From NCBI GenBank assembly GCA_945862465.1, contig CAMAYO010000004.1, positions 1-64,000 of the forward strand: 64,000 nt of DNA, written 5' to 3'. Position numbers and translations under genes: made by a program. The DNA comes from Pseudorhodobacter antarcticus (GTDB lineage: Bacteria > Pseudomonadota > Alphaproteobacteria > Rhodobacterales > Rhodobacteraceae). The notes below the pieces were generated by a model. That model saw only the letters and a list, made by a program, of their open reading frames with translations, had not been told where the DNA came from and searched no databases. Below, piece by piece: positions 23,899 to 34,191 of the stretch; position 1 is the first letter of the stretch; the number at the start of each line of letters is the position of its first letter.

Positions 23899-24813
23899 GA
23901 CATGGGAGAATTCGCGATGATGGATTGGGACAAGCTGCGTATCTTTCACGCGGTGGCCGATAAGGGCTCTCTCACCCATGCGGGTGAGGTGCTGCACCTT
24001 AGCCAATCCGCCGTCAGCCGCCAGATTCGCGCCTTGGAAGAATCCCTTTCGGTGACCCTGTTTCACCGCCACGCCCGCGGTTTGATCCTCACCGAACAGG
24101 GCGAGTTGTTGTTTGATGCCACCAGCCAAATGGTCCGCCGCCTAGACGCCGCCGCCGCCCGCATCCGCGACAGCGAGGACGAGGTTTTTGGCGAGTTGCG
24201 CGTCACCACCACCACAGGCTTTGGCACGCTGTGGCTGGCCCCGCGTTTGGCAGCGCTTTATTCAAAATACCCTGCCCTAAAGATTGACCTTATGCTGGAA
24301 GAGCGCGTGCTAGACCTGCCGATGCGCGAGGCCGATGTCGCCATTCGTATGAAAGAACCCCAGCAGGCCGACCTGATCCGCAAACGCCTGATGCAGATCA
24401 AAATGCGCCTGTTTGCGACGCCTAAATATCTAGAAGAACACGGCACACCAAAAACGATGGACGAGATGACCTCGCACCGCCTGATCTGCCAGCACGCGGG
24501 CACAGCGCAAGTGGCGGCGGGGGCCTTGTTGGTGGCGGAATTGATGAGCCACGACATCCCCTCGACCCTGACCGTCAACAACTACTTCGGCGTCTTGCAG
24601 GCCGTGCTGAACCACCTTGGCATCGGCGTTCTGCCCGATTACGTCACCGAAGATTCCCCCCACCTGATCCGCGTTCTGCCTGAAGTGGAAAGTGCGGAAG
24701 TGCCGGTGTTCTTGGCCTATCCAGAAGAGTTGCGCCATTCCAAGCGCGTGGCGGCGTTTCGTGACTTTGTGATGGATGAGATCATGGCCTTTCGCCGCCG
24801 CCAGCAAGACTAG
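23899..24813 (+). CDS. LysR-family transcriptional regulator
   Basis: MGEFAMMDWDKLRIFHAVADKGSLTHAGEVLHLSQSAVSRQIRALEESL (LysR HTH). Exact start uncertain between 23899 and 23917. Confidence 0.88.
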   Translation, partial: DMGEFAMMDWDKLRIFHAVADKGSLTHAGEVLHLSQSAVSRQIRALEESLSVTLFHRHARGLILTEQGELLFDATSQMVRRLDAAAARIRDSEDEVFGELRVTTTTGFGTLWLAPRLAALYSKYPALKIDLMLEERVLDLPMREADVAIRMKEPQQADLIRKRLMQIKMRLFATPKYLEEHGTPKTMDEMTSHRLICQHAGTAQVAAGALLVAELMSHDIPSTLTVNNYFGVLQAVLNHLGIGVLPDYVTEDSPHLIRVLPEVESAEVPVFLAYPEELRHSKRVAAFRDFVMDEIMAFRRRQQD

Positions 24814-24886
24814 GTACCTGCGCTCACATGCGGCGGCTATGCGCTGGGCGCATAACGGAATTGCCGCAAATGCAGCCCAATGGCCG

Positions 24887-25001
24887 TTGCCTAAATTCTG
24901 TGCAGCCCCTATCTAAACCTCCGAAGCGTTGATTGAGTTCGCTCTTTCCGTTTCATACCTCCCTGTTGGACTTGGCCGAGCGCAAGCTCGGCCTTTTTTT
25001 T
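24887..25001 (+). ncRNA. Candidate small RNA with own promoter and intrinsic terminator
   Basis: TTGCCT (24887-24892), 17 nt, TATCTA (24910-24915). Then about 75 nt with a single-stranded-looking CU-rich stretch 'cctccctgttggactt', ending in GGCCGAGC-GCAA-GCTCGGCC followed by T8. Confidence 0.6.
24974..25001 (+). terminator. Rho-independent terminator
   Basis: Perfect 8-bp stem GGCCGAGC/GCTCGGCC with GCAA tetraloop and an 8-T tail. Confidence 0.9.
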
Positions 25002-25328
25002 GATTTCTCGATATATTTCAAGAATTTGCCGAAAGTTTCGGCAGTCAGACAGGCAGTCTGCCCAAGGTTTGGGCTTTGGGCACAGGGGCCTTTGGGCGCG
25101 AGGCCCGTTGCCTTTAAAAATCACACCTTGGCCCCAAGCACTGCGCTTTTCGACCCATGGGCTAGAAGCATGGGTCGCAAGCCTTGGGGTATTGCACCAT
25201 TCCTGCGGCCCTTGAAAAAAACCGCCCGTTTTCCGCCGCACAGCCACGGGGGTGCTTTTCCTTTCGCCGCCCTTGCCCTAAAGGGCAGCAAAGGCCAGAT
25301 GGCCCGTGCCGCTTTATGGGAGACTGCC

Positions 25329-27488
25329 ATGTCAGAACCCGCGATCACCCCAGCGCTTGTAGCCTCGCATGGATTGAAACCCGATGAGTATGAGCGCCTG
25401 TTGGGCATCATCGGGCGGGTGCCGACGTTCACCGAACTTGGCATCTTCTCGGCCATGTGGAACGAACATTGTTCTTACAAGTCATCAAAGAAATGGCTGC
25501 GCACCTTGCCCACCACGGGGCCACAGGTGATCTGCGGGCCGGGGGAGAATGCCGGCGTTGTCGATATAGGCGACGGGCAGGCGGTGATCTTTAAGATGGA
25601 AAGCCACAACCACCCGTCATACATTGAACCCTATCAGGGGGCGGCCACCGGCGTGGGCGGCATTCTGCGAGATGTGTTTACCATGGGCGCGCGGCCGATT
25701 GCCGCGATGAACAGCCTGTCGTTCGGTGTGCCCGCACATCCCAAAACCGCGCATCTGGTGAAGGGCGTGGTCGAAGGCGTGGGTGGCTATGGCAACGCCT
25801 TTGGCGTGCCGACGGTGGGCGGCGAAGTGCGCTTTCATCGCAGCTATAACGGCAACTGCTTGGTGAACGCCTTTGCGGCGGGCTTGGCGGATGCGGACAA
25901 AATCTTTTACTCGGTCGCCTCTGGCGTGGGGATGCCCGTGGTTTATCTGGGGGCCAAGACGGGCCGTGACGGGGTTGGCGGAGCCACGATGGCCTCGGCC
26001 GAATTTGACGCCTCGATCGAGGAAAAGCGCCCGACGGTGCAGGTTGGCGACCCCTTCACCGAAAAGCGTCTGCTGGAAGCTTGCTTGGAACTTATGGCCT
26101 CGGGTGCTGTGATCTCGATCCAAGACATGGGGGCCGCTGGCCTGACCTGCTCGGCGGTTGAGATGGGCGATAAGGGCGGGCTTGGCATCAAGCTGCAACT
26201 GGACGCTGTGCCCCAGCGCGAAACGCATATGACCGCTTACGAGATGATGCTGTCCGAAAGCCAAGAGCGGATGCTGATGGTTCTGAAGCCGGAACTGGAA
26301 GATGTCGCCCGCGCGATCTTTGTGAAATGGGATCTGGATTTTGCCATAGTGGGCGAAACCATTGCCGAGGATCGGTTTTTGATCCTGCATGGCAATGAGA
26401 TCAAGGCCGATCTGCCACTGTCAAAACTCTCGTCCTCGGCCCCCGAATATGACCGCCCTTGGGTGGCAACGCCGCAAGCTGGCCCCCTGCCCGCTTATCC
26501 CGCCATCAGCCCGTTGGATGCCCTGCGCGCCCTGATCGCTGCGCCGTCTTATGCGCACAAGGCTTGGGTCTATGAGCAGTATGACAGCCAAGTTCTGGCC
26601 GACACCATCCGCCGCCCGGGCATGGGGGCTGGCGTGGTGCGGGTGCATGGCACGAAAAAGGCGCTGGCCTTCACGTCTGACGTGACGCCGCGCTATGTGA
26701 AGGCCAACCCCGAACGTGGCGGGATGCAGGCCGTGGCCGAAGCCTATCGCAACCTGTCTGCCGTTGGCGCGCTGCCTTTGGCCACGACCGATAACCTAAA
26801 CTTCGGCAACCCCGAAAAGCCCGAGATTATGGGGCAGTTGGTCGGCGCGCTCAAAGGCATTGCGGCGGCCTGTATCGCGCTGGATATGCCCATCGTTTCG
26901 GGCAACGTGTCGCTTTACAATGAAACCGATGGCGCAGGCATTCTGCCCACGCCCACAATCGGCGCAGTGGGCATCTTGGCTGACGCAGGTGATCTGATCG
27001 GCGGCCTGCCCCATGCGGGCGATGTGGCGGTGCTGATCGGGGCAACTCATGGGCACATGGGCCAATCTGCCCTGCTCGCAGAAGCCTTTGGCATTGAAGC
27101 GGGCGATGCACCGCCTGTCGATCTGGTGGCCGAGAAAACCCATGGCAGCTTTATTCGTGCAAATGGCAAATCCTTTCACGCCTGCACCGATCTGTCAGAT
27201 GGCGGCCTTGCCCTAGCGGCGTTCGAAATGGCCGAAGGCGCAGGCTTGGGGCTGACCCTGACCACCGCTGATATCGCCACGCTTTACGGTGAAGATCAGG
27301 CACGCTATCTGGTGGCCCTGCTTGCGTCGCGCGCCGAGACGCTACTGGCGCAAGCCGCAGCACTGGGCATCCCTGCGGCCAAGGTGGGCCAGTTTGGTGG
27401 CGACACTGTCACCTTGGGCGGGGAAAGCGCGCCCTTGGCGGCTCTGTCAGCCCTGTATCGCGGCGCATTTGCACAGGCTGTGGCATGA
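25329..27488 (+). CDS. purL: Phosphoribosylformylglycinamidine synthase subunit PurL
   Basis: [44 protein letters not shown]. Start at [10 protein letters not shown]. Confidence 0.95.
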   Translation: MSEPAITPALVASHGLKPDEYERLLGIIGRVPTFTELGIFSAMWNEHCSYKSSKKWLRTLPTTGPQVICGPGENAGVVDIGDGQAVIFKMESHNHPSYIEPYQGAATGVGGILRDVFTMGARPIAAMNSLSFGVPAHPKTAHLVKGVVEGVGGYGNAFGVPTVGGEVRFHRSYNGNCLVNAFAAGLADADKIFYSVASGVGMPVVYLGAKTGRDGVGGATMASAEFDASIEEKRPTVQVGDPFTEKRLLEACLELMASGAVISIQDMGAAGLTCSAVEMGDKGGLGIKLQLDAVPQRETHMTAYEMMLSESQERMLMVLKPELEDVARAIFVKWDLDFAIVGETIAEDRFLILHGNEIKADLPLSKLSSSAPEYDRPWVATPQAGPLPAYPAISPLDALRALIAAPSYAHKAWVYEQYDSQVLADTIRRPGMGAGVVRVHGTKKALAFTSDVTPRYVKANPERGGMQAVAEAYRNLSAVGALPLATTDNLNFGNPEKPEIMGQLVGALKGIAAACIALDMPIVSGNVSLYNETDGAGILPTPTIGAVGILADAGDLIGGLPHAGDVAVLIGATHGHMGQSALLAEAFGIEAGDAPPVDLVAEKTHGSFIRANGKSFHACTDLSDGGLALAAFEMAEGAGLGLTLTTADIATLYGEDQARYLVALLASRAETLLAQAAALGIPAAKVGQFGGDTVTLGGESAPLAALSALYRGAFAQAVA

Positions 27489-27985
27489 TCCTACGCCCTG
27501 CCACGCCTGCGGATTTCGCCTTTATCCGTGGGCTGGCGGGCCACCCCGACTATGCGCCCTTCATCACAGATGAAGACGAAGCTGGCCTTGAATATTACCT
27601 AAACAACACCGCGCACCGCCTGTTGATCTGGCAAGACGCCCAAGGCCCCGCAGGGCTGGCGCTGTATTGCGAGATTGGCGACCCATCAGGGCGTGTCGAA
27701 CTGCGCCGTCTGGCCCTAGCCCGCCCCAGTCAAGGCGAGGGGCCCGTATTCTTGCAAGCGCTGATCGACTATGCCTTTCACGACCTGCAAGCGCAGCGCC
27801 TGTGGCTTGACGCCTCTGCTGAAAACATACGCGCACAGGAGGCCTACCTGAAAGCCGGCTTTGTCTTCGAAGGCCGCCAACGCGCCCATTGGTTCCGCCC
27901 TGCTTTGGGGCACTCCGTGGACCTGATGTTGTACGGCATCTTGCGCCACGAATGGCAGCTTGCCAAAGCGCCCTTGCAGCCCTGA
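27485..27985 (+). CDS. GNAT-family N-acetyltransferase
   Basis: GNAT-like pattern ...[30 protein letters not shown]. Overlaps the purL stop. Confidence 0.82.
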   Translation: MILRPATPADFAFIRGLAGHPDYAPFITDEDEAGLEYYLNNTAHRLLIWQDAQGPAGLALYCEIGDPSGRVELRRLALARPSQGEGPVFLQALIDYAFHDLQAQRLWLDASAENIRAQEAYLKAGFVFEGRQRAHWFRPALGHSVDLMLYGILRHEWQLAKAPLQP

Positions 27986-28025
27986 CCGCTGCGCCCTACA
28001 TCTTGGGCAATAACAGGAGAGACCT

Positions 28026-28268
28026 ATGGCCATCGAAGCCCATGCCATCGAAGCCCTGATCCGCGCCAGCTTTCCTGACGCCAAGATCACCATCACCGAC
28101 CTTGCCGGTGACGGCAACCATTGGGCGGCCGAGGTGATCGACGCCAGCTTCAAAGGCCAAAGCCGCGTGCAACAACAGCGCGCGGTCTATGCCAGCCTGA
28201 AAGGCAAGATGGACGGCGCACATGGCGAATTGCATGCCTTGGCCCTGACAACCAAAGTTCCGGAATAA
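28026..28268 (+). CDS. BolA family protein
   Basis: IEALIRASFPDAKITITDLAGDGNHWAAEVIDASFKGQSRVQQQRAVYASL. Confidence 0.92.
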   Translation: MAIEAHAIEALIRASFPDAKITITDLAGDGNHWAAEVIDASFKGQSRVQQQRAVYASLKGKMDGAHGELHALALTTKVPE

Positions 28269-28319
28269 GATTGCCCCAAACCAACCCGCAAACATGGACC
28301 TGCGGCGAAAGGACGAAGA

Positions 28320-28685
28320 ATGAGCGCGATTGACACAATCAAAGACACCGTGGCCAAGAACGATGTTGTCTTGTTCATGAAAGGCACCAAAATGATGCCG
28401 CAATGCGGCTTTTCCTCGCACGTGGCGGGGGTGCTGAATTACATGGGCATCGAATACGCCGATGTGAACGTGCTGGCAGATGCCGAAATTCGCCAAGGCA
28501 TCAAGGATTTCTCTGATTGGCCCACGATCCCCCAACTTTATGTGAAGGGCGAGTTTGTGGGCGGCTGTGACATCGTGACCGAGATGACCCTGTCGGGCGA
28601 ATTGGACCAGCTTTTGGAAGCCAAAGGCGTGGCCTTTGATAAAGCCGCGTCCGAGAAAATCCGCGAAGCCAATAAAGAAAGCTAA
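28320..28685 (+). CDS. grxD: Monothiol glutaredoxin (Grx4/GrxD type)
   Basis: [33 protein letters not shown] (CGFS motif). Confidence 0.95.
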   Translation: MSAIDTIKDTVAKNDVVLFMKGTKMMPQCGFSSHVAGVLNYMGIEYADVNVLADAEIRQGIKDFSDWPTIPQLYVKGEFVGGCDIVTEMTLSGELDQLLEAKGVAFDKAASEKIREANKES

Positions 28686-28716
28686 GTCGCGGGCACACAT
28701 TTTCGGCGAAAATCAA

Positions 28717-28750
28717 ATCGGCGCGCTGCAAAGCGCGCCGATGTCATTTT
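28717..28750 (+). terminator. Rho-independent terminator after grxD
   Basis: Perfect 11-bp stem ATCGGCGCGCT/AGCGCGCCGAT with GCAA loop, followed by gtcaTTTT. Confidence 0.75.
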
Positions 28751-28836
28751 ACCTTACAGCTTAAGCAGCCCCGGCACCCTATCAGACGGCGCAGCCTAGA
28801 GGTTTTCGCAGGAAATCTGCGCCCCTTACGTACATA

Positions 28837-29205
28837 TCAGCCAATCCGCGCGTCCAGCCTATCGGCCAAAGCTTCGGCCTCGGCCGCGATATGGGCAAGG
28901 CTTGCCAAAGCGTCCTGCGCGCCGACAGGCAGGTCGGCCGCACCGGTTTGCTTTAGCAAACGCTCCATCTCGGTGATCCGCGCCTTGGTGCGGCGCAGGT
29001 CTTCCTCCAGCGTGGCGGTTTTGTCAGCCAACATCAGACCAGCCATCAACAGCATCCGCACCTCAGGCAAGCGGCCCACTTTGGCTTGCAGGGGGGTGGC
29101 CTCGTCGTCCAGCAATTTGGCCGCGGCGTGCAAAAACGGCTCTTCGCCGGCCTGACAGTTAACCAGAAATTTGCGATCGGCGATGGTGATTTCAAGATCA
29201 GGCAT
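28837..29205 (-). CDS. zapA: Cell division protein ZapA
   Basis: MPDLEITIADRKFLVNCQAGEEPFLHAAAKLLDDEA...MLLMAGLMLADKTA. Confidence 0.88.
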   Translation of the reverse strand: MPDLEITIADRKFLVNCQAGEEPFLHAAAKLLDDEATPLQAKVGRLPEVRMLLMAGLMLADKTATLEEDLRRTKARITEMERLLKQTGAADLPVGAQDALASLAHIAAEAEALADRLDARIG

Positions 29206-29578
29206 GTGGGGCGGTCTCCGCTGCATCGACCAAGGGGGCAAGGGCTGCCAAAATCTTAGCGATCTCGGCAGTTTCGGCTTCGCGCGCTTGGGTCAGGGCA
29301 TCCAATTCGGCCTGCAGAGATTGTGCAGCAAGGCTTGCTTGGGAAAGATGGGCCTCGGCCTGCTCTTCCATCAGGCGCAGGTCTTGGCGCAACTGGTCAA
29401 TGGCCATGTTCAGGCGTTGGTTTTCAAGGCTGCTTTCCTCGACCTGCCGTTGCAACCGCACGAGGTCGGCAGAGCCATCTGGGCTTGCCAAGGTGGCCGT
29501 GGGCCAATGGTCAATACCTGCGCCGATCCGCGCCAAGGCGGATAGGATGCGCTCTTCAAACTGGGCAATATCGGCCAT
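29198..29578 (-). CDS. Coiled-coil hypothetical protein
   Basis: Predicted coiled-coil (LQRQVEESSLENQRLNMAIDQLRQDLRLMEEQ). Overlaps the zapA start. Confidence 0.65.
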   Translation of the reverse strand: MADIAQFEERILSALARIGAGIDHWPTATLASPDGSADLVRLQRQVEESSLENQRLNMAIDQLRQDLRLMEEQAEAHLSQASLAAQSLQAELDALTQAREAETAEIAKILAALAPLVDAAETAPHA

Positions 29579-29748
29579 CGGCAACCTCGCGTTCTTCCGC
29601 CACACCAAGCCTAACTTGGCGATGCAAAGCCCGCCGCGTCAAGGCCGTTCTTCACAGAATTTTCGGCCCGCCGCTTGAACTTGCCCCATAGGCTGCTATG
29701 CACGTCTGCAATCAAGACTTGATCCTTTCTTAACATCAGGACACCAAA

Positions 29749-31764
29749 GTGGATATCGAGACCCTGCGCGCCCGCCACCCCGAGCATTGGATGGCCGCCT
29801 GCGCCATTCGCACCTTGACGCTGGACGCGGTGGCTGCCGCCAATTCCGGCCACTCTGGCATGCCCATGGGCATGGCCGATGTGGCAACGGTTCTGTTTGA
29901 AAAGCACCTGAAGTTTGACCCCAAGGCCCCGCATTGGCCCGACCGCGACCGGTTCATCTTGTCGGCAGGGCACGGGTCGATGTTGCTGTATTCGGTGCTG
30001 TATCTGACGGGCTACGCCGATATCACGCTGGACCAGATCAAGGGCTTTCGCCAATGGGGCATGCGCACGGCGGGGCATCCGGAATATGGCCATGCCGCTG
30101 GCATTGAAACCACAACCGGCCCCTTGGGCCAAGGCATCGCCAATGCGGTGGGCTTTGCCATGGCTGAAGCCAACCTGCGCGCCCGCTTGGGGGCCAAGGT
30201 GCAAAGCCACCGCACCTATGTGATGGCGGGCGATGGCTGCCTGATGGAGGGTGTCAGCCAAGAGGCACTGGCGCTGGCAGGCAAGCACAAGCTGGAAAAC
30301 CTGATTGTGCTGTGGGATGACAATGGCATCACGATTGATGGCAAAGTCTCGATCGCTGACATCACCGACCAAAAAGCACGCTTTGCCGCTTCGGGTTGGG
30401 CGGTGTTTTCCTGTGACGGCCATGATCCGGTCGATATCGACCGCGCCTTAACCCAAGCCAAGGCCGCAGGCGCACCGGCTTTGATCGCCTGCAAGACCCA
30501 TATCGCCCTTGGCTCTTCGGCGCAGGACACATCCAAAGGCCACGGCGCTTTGACCGATGCCAAGCTGATCGCCGACACAAAAGCCGCCTATGGCTGGGCA
30601 GAAGCGCCCTTTGGCATTCCCACAGCCGTAAAGGCCCGCTGGGAAGGCTTCGGCGCACGCGGTGCTGCCGCCCGTGCCGCATGGGAGGCGCATCTTGCCA
30701 CCCTGCCCCAAGGCCGCCAAGACCTTGTTGCGCGCATCTTTGCAGGTGACGCACCCAAGGGCCTGAAAAAAGCCATCACAGAAGTGAAAAAAGCCGCCGT
30801 TGAGGCCAAGCCCAAACTCGCCACCCGTTCGGCCAGCGAAAAGGTTCTGACCGCGGTGAACCCTGTGATGTTTGAAACCATGGGCGGCTCGGCTGACTTG
30901 ACCGGTTCGAACAACACCAAGACCCCAGATTTGGGCGTTTTCTCGCCCGAGGATCGCAAGGGGCGCTATGTGTATTACGGCATCCGCGAGCATGGCATGG
31001 CCTCGGCGATGAACGGCATGGCGCTGCATGGCGGCGTGCGGGCTTACGGCGGCACGTTCATGTGCTTCACCGATTACGCCCGCCCCGCCATGCGCCTATC
31101 CGCCCTAATGGGCGTGCCAGTGGTGTATGTGATGACGCATGACAGCATTGGCTTGGGCGAAGATGGTCCCACCCACCAACCGGTAGAACATTTGGCCATT
31201 AGTCGCGCCACACCCAACACCTATGTCTTCCGCCCCGCCGACTTGGTGGAAACCGCCGAGGCGTGGGAACTGGCATTGACCGCGAAATCCACACCATCGG
31301 TGCTGGCGCTAAGCCGGCAAAACCTGCCCACCGTGCGCCTGACGCATTCCAACGCCAACCTGTCCGCGAAAGGCGCCTATGTTCTGGCCGAGGCAGAGGG
31401 CAAGCGGCAGGTGATCTTGATTGCCACAGGTTCCGAAGTGGAAATCGCCCTGAAAGCCCGCGCTGCGCTGCAAGCCGAAGGCATCGGTTGCCGCGTCGTG
31501 TCTATGCCCTGCATGGAGCTGTTCGCCGCCCAAGACGAAGCTTATCGCCGCAAAGTGCTGCCCCCGGGGCCGGTGCGCGTGGCGATCGAGGCCGGCGTGC
31601 GCCAAGGCTGGGACCGCTGGTTGCTTGGAGAGCGCGGGCGCGAGGCCAAGGCTGGCTTTGTCGGGATGTCGTCGTTCGGCGCTTCTGCCCCGATTGACCG
31701 GCTTTATAAAGAGTTTGGCATCACGGCAGAGGCAGCAACCGCCTTGGCCAAGAGCCTGCTCTAA
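29749..31764 (+). CDS. tkt: Transketolase
   Basis: [53 protein letters not shown]. Confidence 0.96.
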   Translation: MDIETLRARHPEHWMAACAIRTLTLDAVAAANSGHSGMPMGMADVATVLFEKHLKFDPKAPHWPDRDRFILSAGHGSMLLYSVLYLTGYADITLDQIKGFRQWGMRTAGHPEYGHAAGIETTTGPLGQGIANAVGFAMAEANLRARLGAKVQSHRTYVMAGDGCLMEGVSQEALALAGKHKLENLIVLWDDNGITIDGKVSIADITDQKARFAASGWAVFSCDGHDPVDIDRALTQAKAAGAPALIACKTHIALGSSAQDTSKGHGALTDAKLIADTKAAYGWAEAPFGIPTAVKARWEGFGARGAAARAAWEAHLATLPQGRQDLVARIFAGDAPKGLKKAITEVKKAAVEAKPKLATRSASEKVLTAVNPVMFETMGGSADLTGSNNTKTPDLGVFSPEDRKGRYVYYGIREHGMASAMNGMALHGGVRAYGGTFMCFTDYARPAMRLSALMGVPVVYVMTHDSIGLGEDGPTHQPVEHLAISRATPNTYVFRPADLVETAEAWELALTAKSTPSVLALSRQNLPTVRLTHSNANLSAKGAYVLAEAEGKRQVILIATGSEVEIALKARAALQAEGIGCRVVSMPCMELFAAQDEAYRRKVLPPGPVRVAIEAGVRQGWDRWLLGERGREAKAGFVGMSSFGASAPIDRLYKEFGITAEAATALAKSLL

Positions 31765-31820
31765 GTTACGCAGGGTTCGGCACTGGCCCCTTGTAACCCT
31801 ATTTAGGCCAAGATAATCTG

Positions 31821-31852
31821 AAAGCGCAGCCCCGATGGGGCTGCGCTTTTTT
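31821..31852. terminator. Bidirectional intrinsic terminator between convergent tkt and DUF808 gene
   Basis: AAAGCGCAGCCCC-gat-GGGGCTGCGCTTTTTT. Confidence 0.9.
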
Positions 31853-32804
31853 ATTTGCCAAAGCGGGCGATCAGCGGGCCAATCACGCGGGTGGCAAGCG
31901 GGATCAGCGCCAGACCTGCGATCAGGCCAACCACCCCGTCAAGAGTTGCTTTGACAGCCCAAGTGACCAAACCCTCTGCCATTGGGATGGCGTGGGCTGC
32001 AATCTCGGCCCAATGTTCAAAAGCATGCGCGGGGGCTGCGAACCCAAACACCTCTGCCCCGTGCACAAGCATAGACCCACCCACCCACAGCATCGCGGCT
32101 GTGCCTAGCGTGGCCAAGAACGTTAAAAACTTTGGCATGGCCAAAACCAAGCCGCGCCCCAAAGCACGCGCCCACCGCCAGTATGCGGTGCGGGCGAGAT
32201 ACAGGCCGATGTCATCCATTTTGACAATCAACGCCACGGATCCATAAACCAGCAGCGTGATCATCACGGCCACGATAGCCAAGGTCGCAGCTTCCACCCA
32301 AAGGGCGCTGTCAGGCAAAGTGCCAAGCGCAATCGTCATAATTTCAGCCGACAGAATAAAGTCGGTCTTGATTGCCCCCGCGACCTTTTGCTCTTCCAGA
32401 TGGGCCGGATCGGCCACGTCAAAATCGGCTTCCACATGGTCATCGGCGTGCGGGGCAAGGGCGTGAAACACCTTTTCCGCCCCTTCAAAGCACAGATAAG
32501 CGCCCCCCAATGTTAAAAGCGGAACGATGGCCGAGGGCAAGAACACCGACAGCAACAAGGCTATAGGCAGCAGGATCAGAAGTTTGTTCTTCAACGATCC
32601 CTTGGCGATGCGCCAGATAATGGGCAACTCACGATCTGCCGAAAAGCCCGTGGCATAAGTCGGGGTGACGGCCGCGTCATCAATCACCACCCCCGCCGCC
32701 TTGGCACCCGCTTTGGCAGCAGCGCCCACGATATCGTCAACCGAGGCCGCCGCCACTTTGGCAATCGCCGCCACATCATCCAGAAGTGCCAGAAGTCCGC
32801 TCAT
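31851..32804 (-). CDS. DUF808-family membrane protein (YedI-like)
   Basis: MSGLLALLDDVAAIAKVAAASVDDIVGAAAKAGAKAAGVVIDDAAVTPTYATGF. Confidence 0.9.
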   Translation of the reverse strand: MSGLLALLDDVAAIAKVAAASVDDIVGAAAKAGAKAAGVVIDDAAVTPTYATGFSADRELPIIWRIAKGSLKNKLLILLPIALLLSVFLPSAIVPLLTLGGAYLCFEGAEKVFHALAPHADDHVEADFDVADPAHLEEQKVAGAIKTDFILSAEIMTIALGTLPDSALWVEAATLAIVAVMITLLVYGSVALIVKMDDIGLYLARTAYWRWARALGRGLVLAMPKFLTFLATLGTAAMLWVGGSMLVHGAEVFGFAAPAHAFEHWAEIAAHAIPMAEGLVTWAVKATLDGVVGLIAGLALIPLATRVIGPLIARFGK

Positions 32805-32865
32805 TTATGCCCCCTGCATTTTGACATTCATATAAAGACTGTGGGCGAGAATTCAACCGGCCCGG

Positions 32866-32899
32866 TGTTAGCGAAAACATGAAGAGGTTAACGCTAACA
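32866..32899. promoter_or_regulatory. Two LacI-type operator-like palindromes, centres 20 bp apart, upstream of first gap gene
   Basis: TGTTAGCGAAAACA (32866-32879) and GGTTAACGCTAACA (32886-32899), both centred on CG. Confidence 0.5.
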
Positions 32900-32980
32900 G
32901 TTTGATTTTAAATGGCAAAGCCCCTTTCCAAGCCTTCTGCCCCCCGTTAAGCGGCAAGAGAGAAGGCGCAGGGGGCGGAA

Positions 32981-33979
32981 ATGATCACCATTGGTATCAA
33001 CGGCTTTGGCCGAATTGGGCGTTGCACTTTGGCCCATATCGCGGAATCGGGGCGCAACGACGTGCAGGTTGTGGCGATCAATGCCACTGGCCCGATTGAA
33101 ACCAACGCCCATCTGTTGCGCTATGATTCGGTGCATGGCCGCTTTCCGGGTGTGATCAAGACCGAGGGCAATAGCCTTGATCTTGGGCAGGGGCCCATCC
33201 GCGTGATGTCGACCTACGCTCCCGAAGAGTTGGACTGGGAGGGTGTGGATGTTGTGTTGGAATGCACCGGCAAGTTCAACGACCGCGATAAGGCAGCGGT
33301 TCACCTTGGGCGCGGGGCGAAGCGGGTGCTTGTGTCAGCGCCCGCCAAGCGGGCGGATATGACGGTGGTTTACGGGGTGAACCATGGCGGGTTGAAAACC
33401 GATCACCACGTTGTGTCAAACGCCTCTTGCACCACGAATTGCTTGGCGCCCTTGGCCAAGATTTTGAACGACACCGTGGGCATTGAAGAGGGGATTATGA
33501 CCACAATCCACTCTTACACCGGCGATCAGCCAACGCTGGACCGCCGCCATAAAGACTTGTACCGCGCCCGCGCTGCAGCCATGGCGATGATCCCGACCAC
33601 AACCGGAGCCGGCAAGGCGATTGGCGAGGTTTTGCCAGAGCTTGCAGGGCGGCTGGAAGGGTCTGCCATCCGAGTGCCGACGCCAAATGTTTCAGCTGTC
33701 GATCTAACTTTTCGCGCAGGAAGATCGGTGACCGTCCAAGAGATCAACGCCATCGTCCGCGAAGCCGCGCAGGGCGACATGCGCATGGTCTTAAGCTATG
33801 ATCCCGAACCCAAAGTCTCGATCGATTTCAACCACACGCCCTATTCGTCAATCTTCGCGCCAGACCAGACACGGGTTGTTGGCCGCATGGTGCGCGTTTT
33901 GGCGTGGTATGACAACGAATGGGGCTTTTCCTGCCGCATGGCGGATGTTGCGGGTGTGATGGGGCGGCTACTTCAATAG
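32981..33979 (+). CDS. gap: Type I glyceraldehyde-3-phosphate dehydrogenase, paralog 1
   Basis: [10 protein letters not shown]..., [16 protein letters not shown], full-length GAPDH. Confidence 0.94.
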   Translation: MITIGINGFGRIGRCTLAHIAESGRNDVQVVAINATGPIETNAHLLRYDSVHGRFPGVIKTEGNSLDLGQGPIRVMSTYAPEELDWEGVDVVLECTGKFNDRDKAAVHLGRGAKRVLVSAPAKRADMTVVYGVNHGGLKTDHHVVSNASCTTNCLAPLAKILNDTVGIEEGIMTTIHSYTGDQPTLDRRHKDLYRARAAAMAMIPTTTGAGKAIGEVLPELAGRLEGSAIRVPTPNVSAVDLTFRAGRSVTVQEINAIVREAAQGDMRMVLSYDPEPKVSIDFNHTPYSSIFAPDQTRVVGRMVRVLAWYDNEWGFSCRMADVAGVMGRLLQ

Positions 33980-34138
33980 GCCAATCCTTTGCCCTTTTCG
34001 CCCTAGGGCCTTGCGCAAACAGCGCGTCTTTTTACATTTTGCGCCTCAATATGGGATGCACCTTGCGCTGTCGCTGACTTTCTGGCGTCATAGCGCAAAA
34101 AAGACCATTTCCGATTGAAATCCGCCGCAAAATGACGA

Positions 34139-34152
34139 TGTTAGCGCTATCC
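34139..34152. promoter_or_regulatory. LacI-type operator-like palindrome upstream of second gap gene
   Basis: TGTTAGCGCTATCC, same core as the sites at 32866-32899. Confidence 0.4.
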
Positions 34153-34191
34153 ATTTGCGCCTGAGTCGCGCCGTGCCAAGAGGAGGCATCC

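Noticed and set aside
24933-25328. In-frame N-terminal extension of purL (132 codons)
   Set aside because: Covers a perfect intrinsic terminator and several hairpins. Real PurL homology starts at [10 protein letters not shown] (25329).
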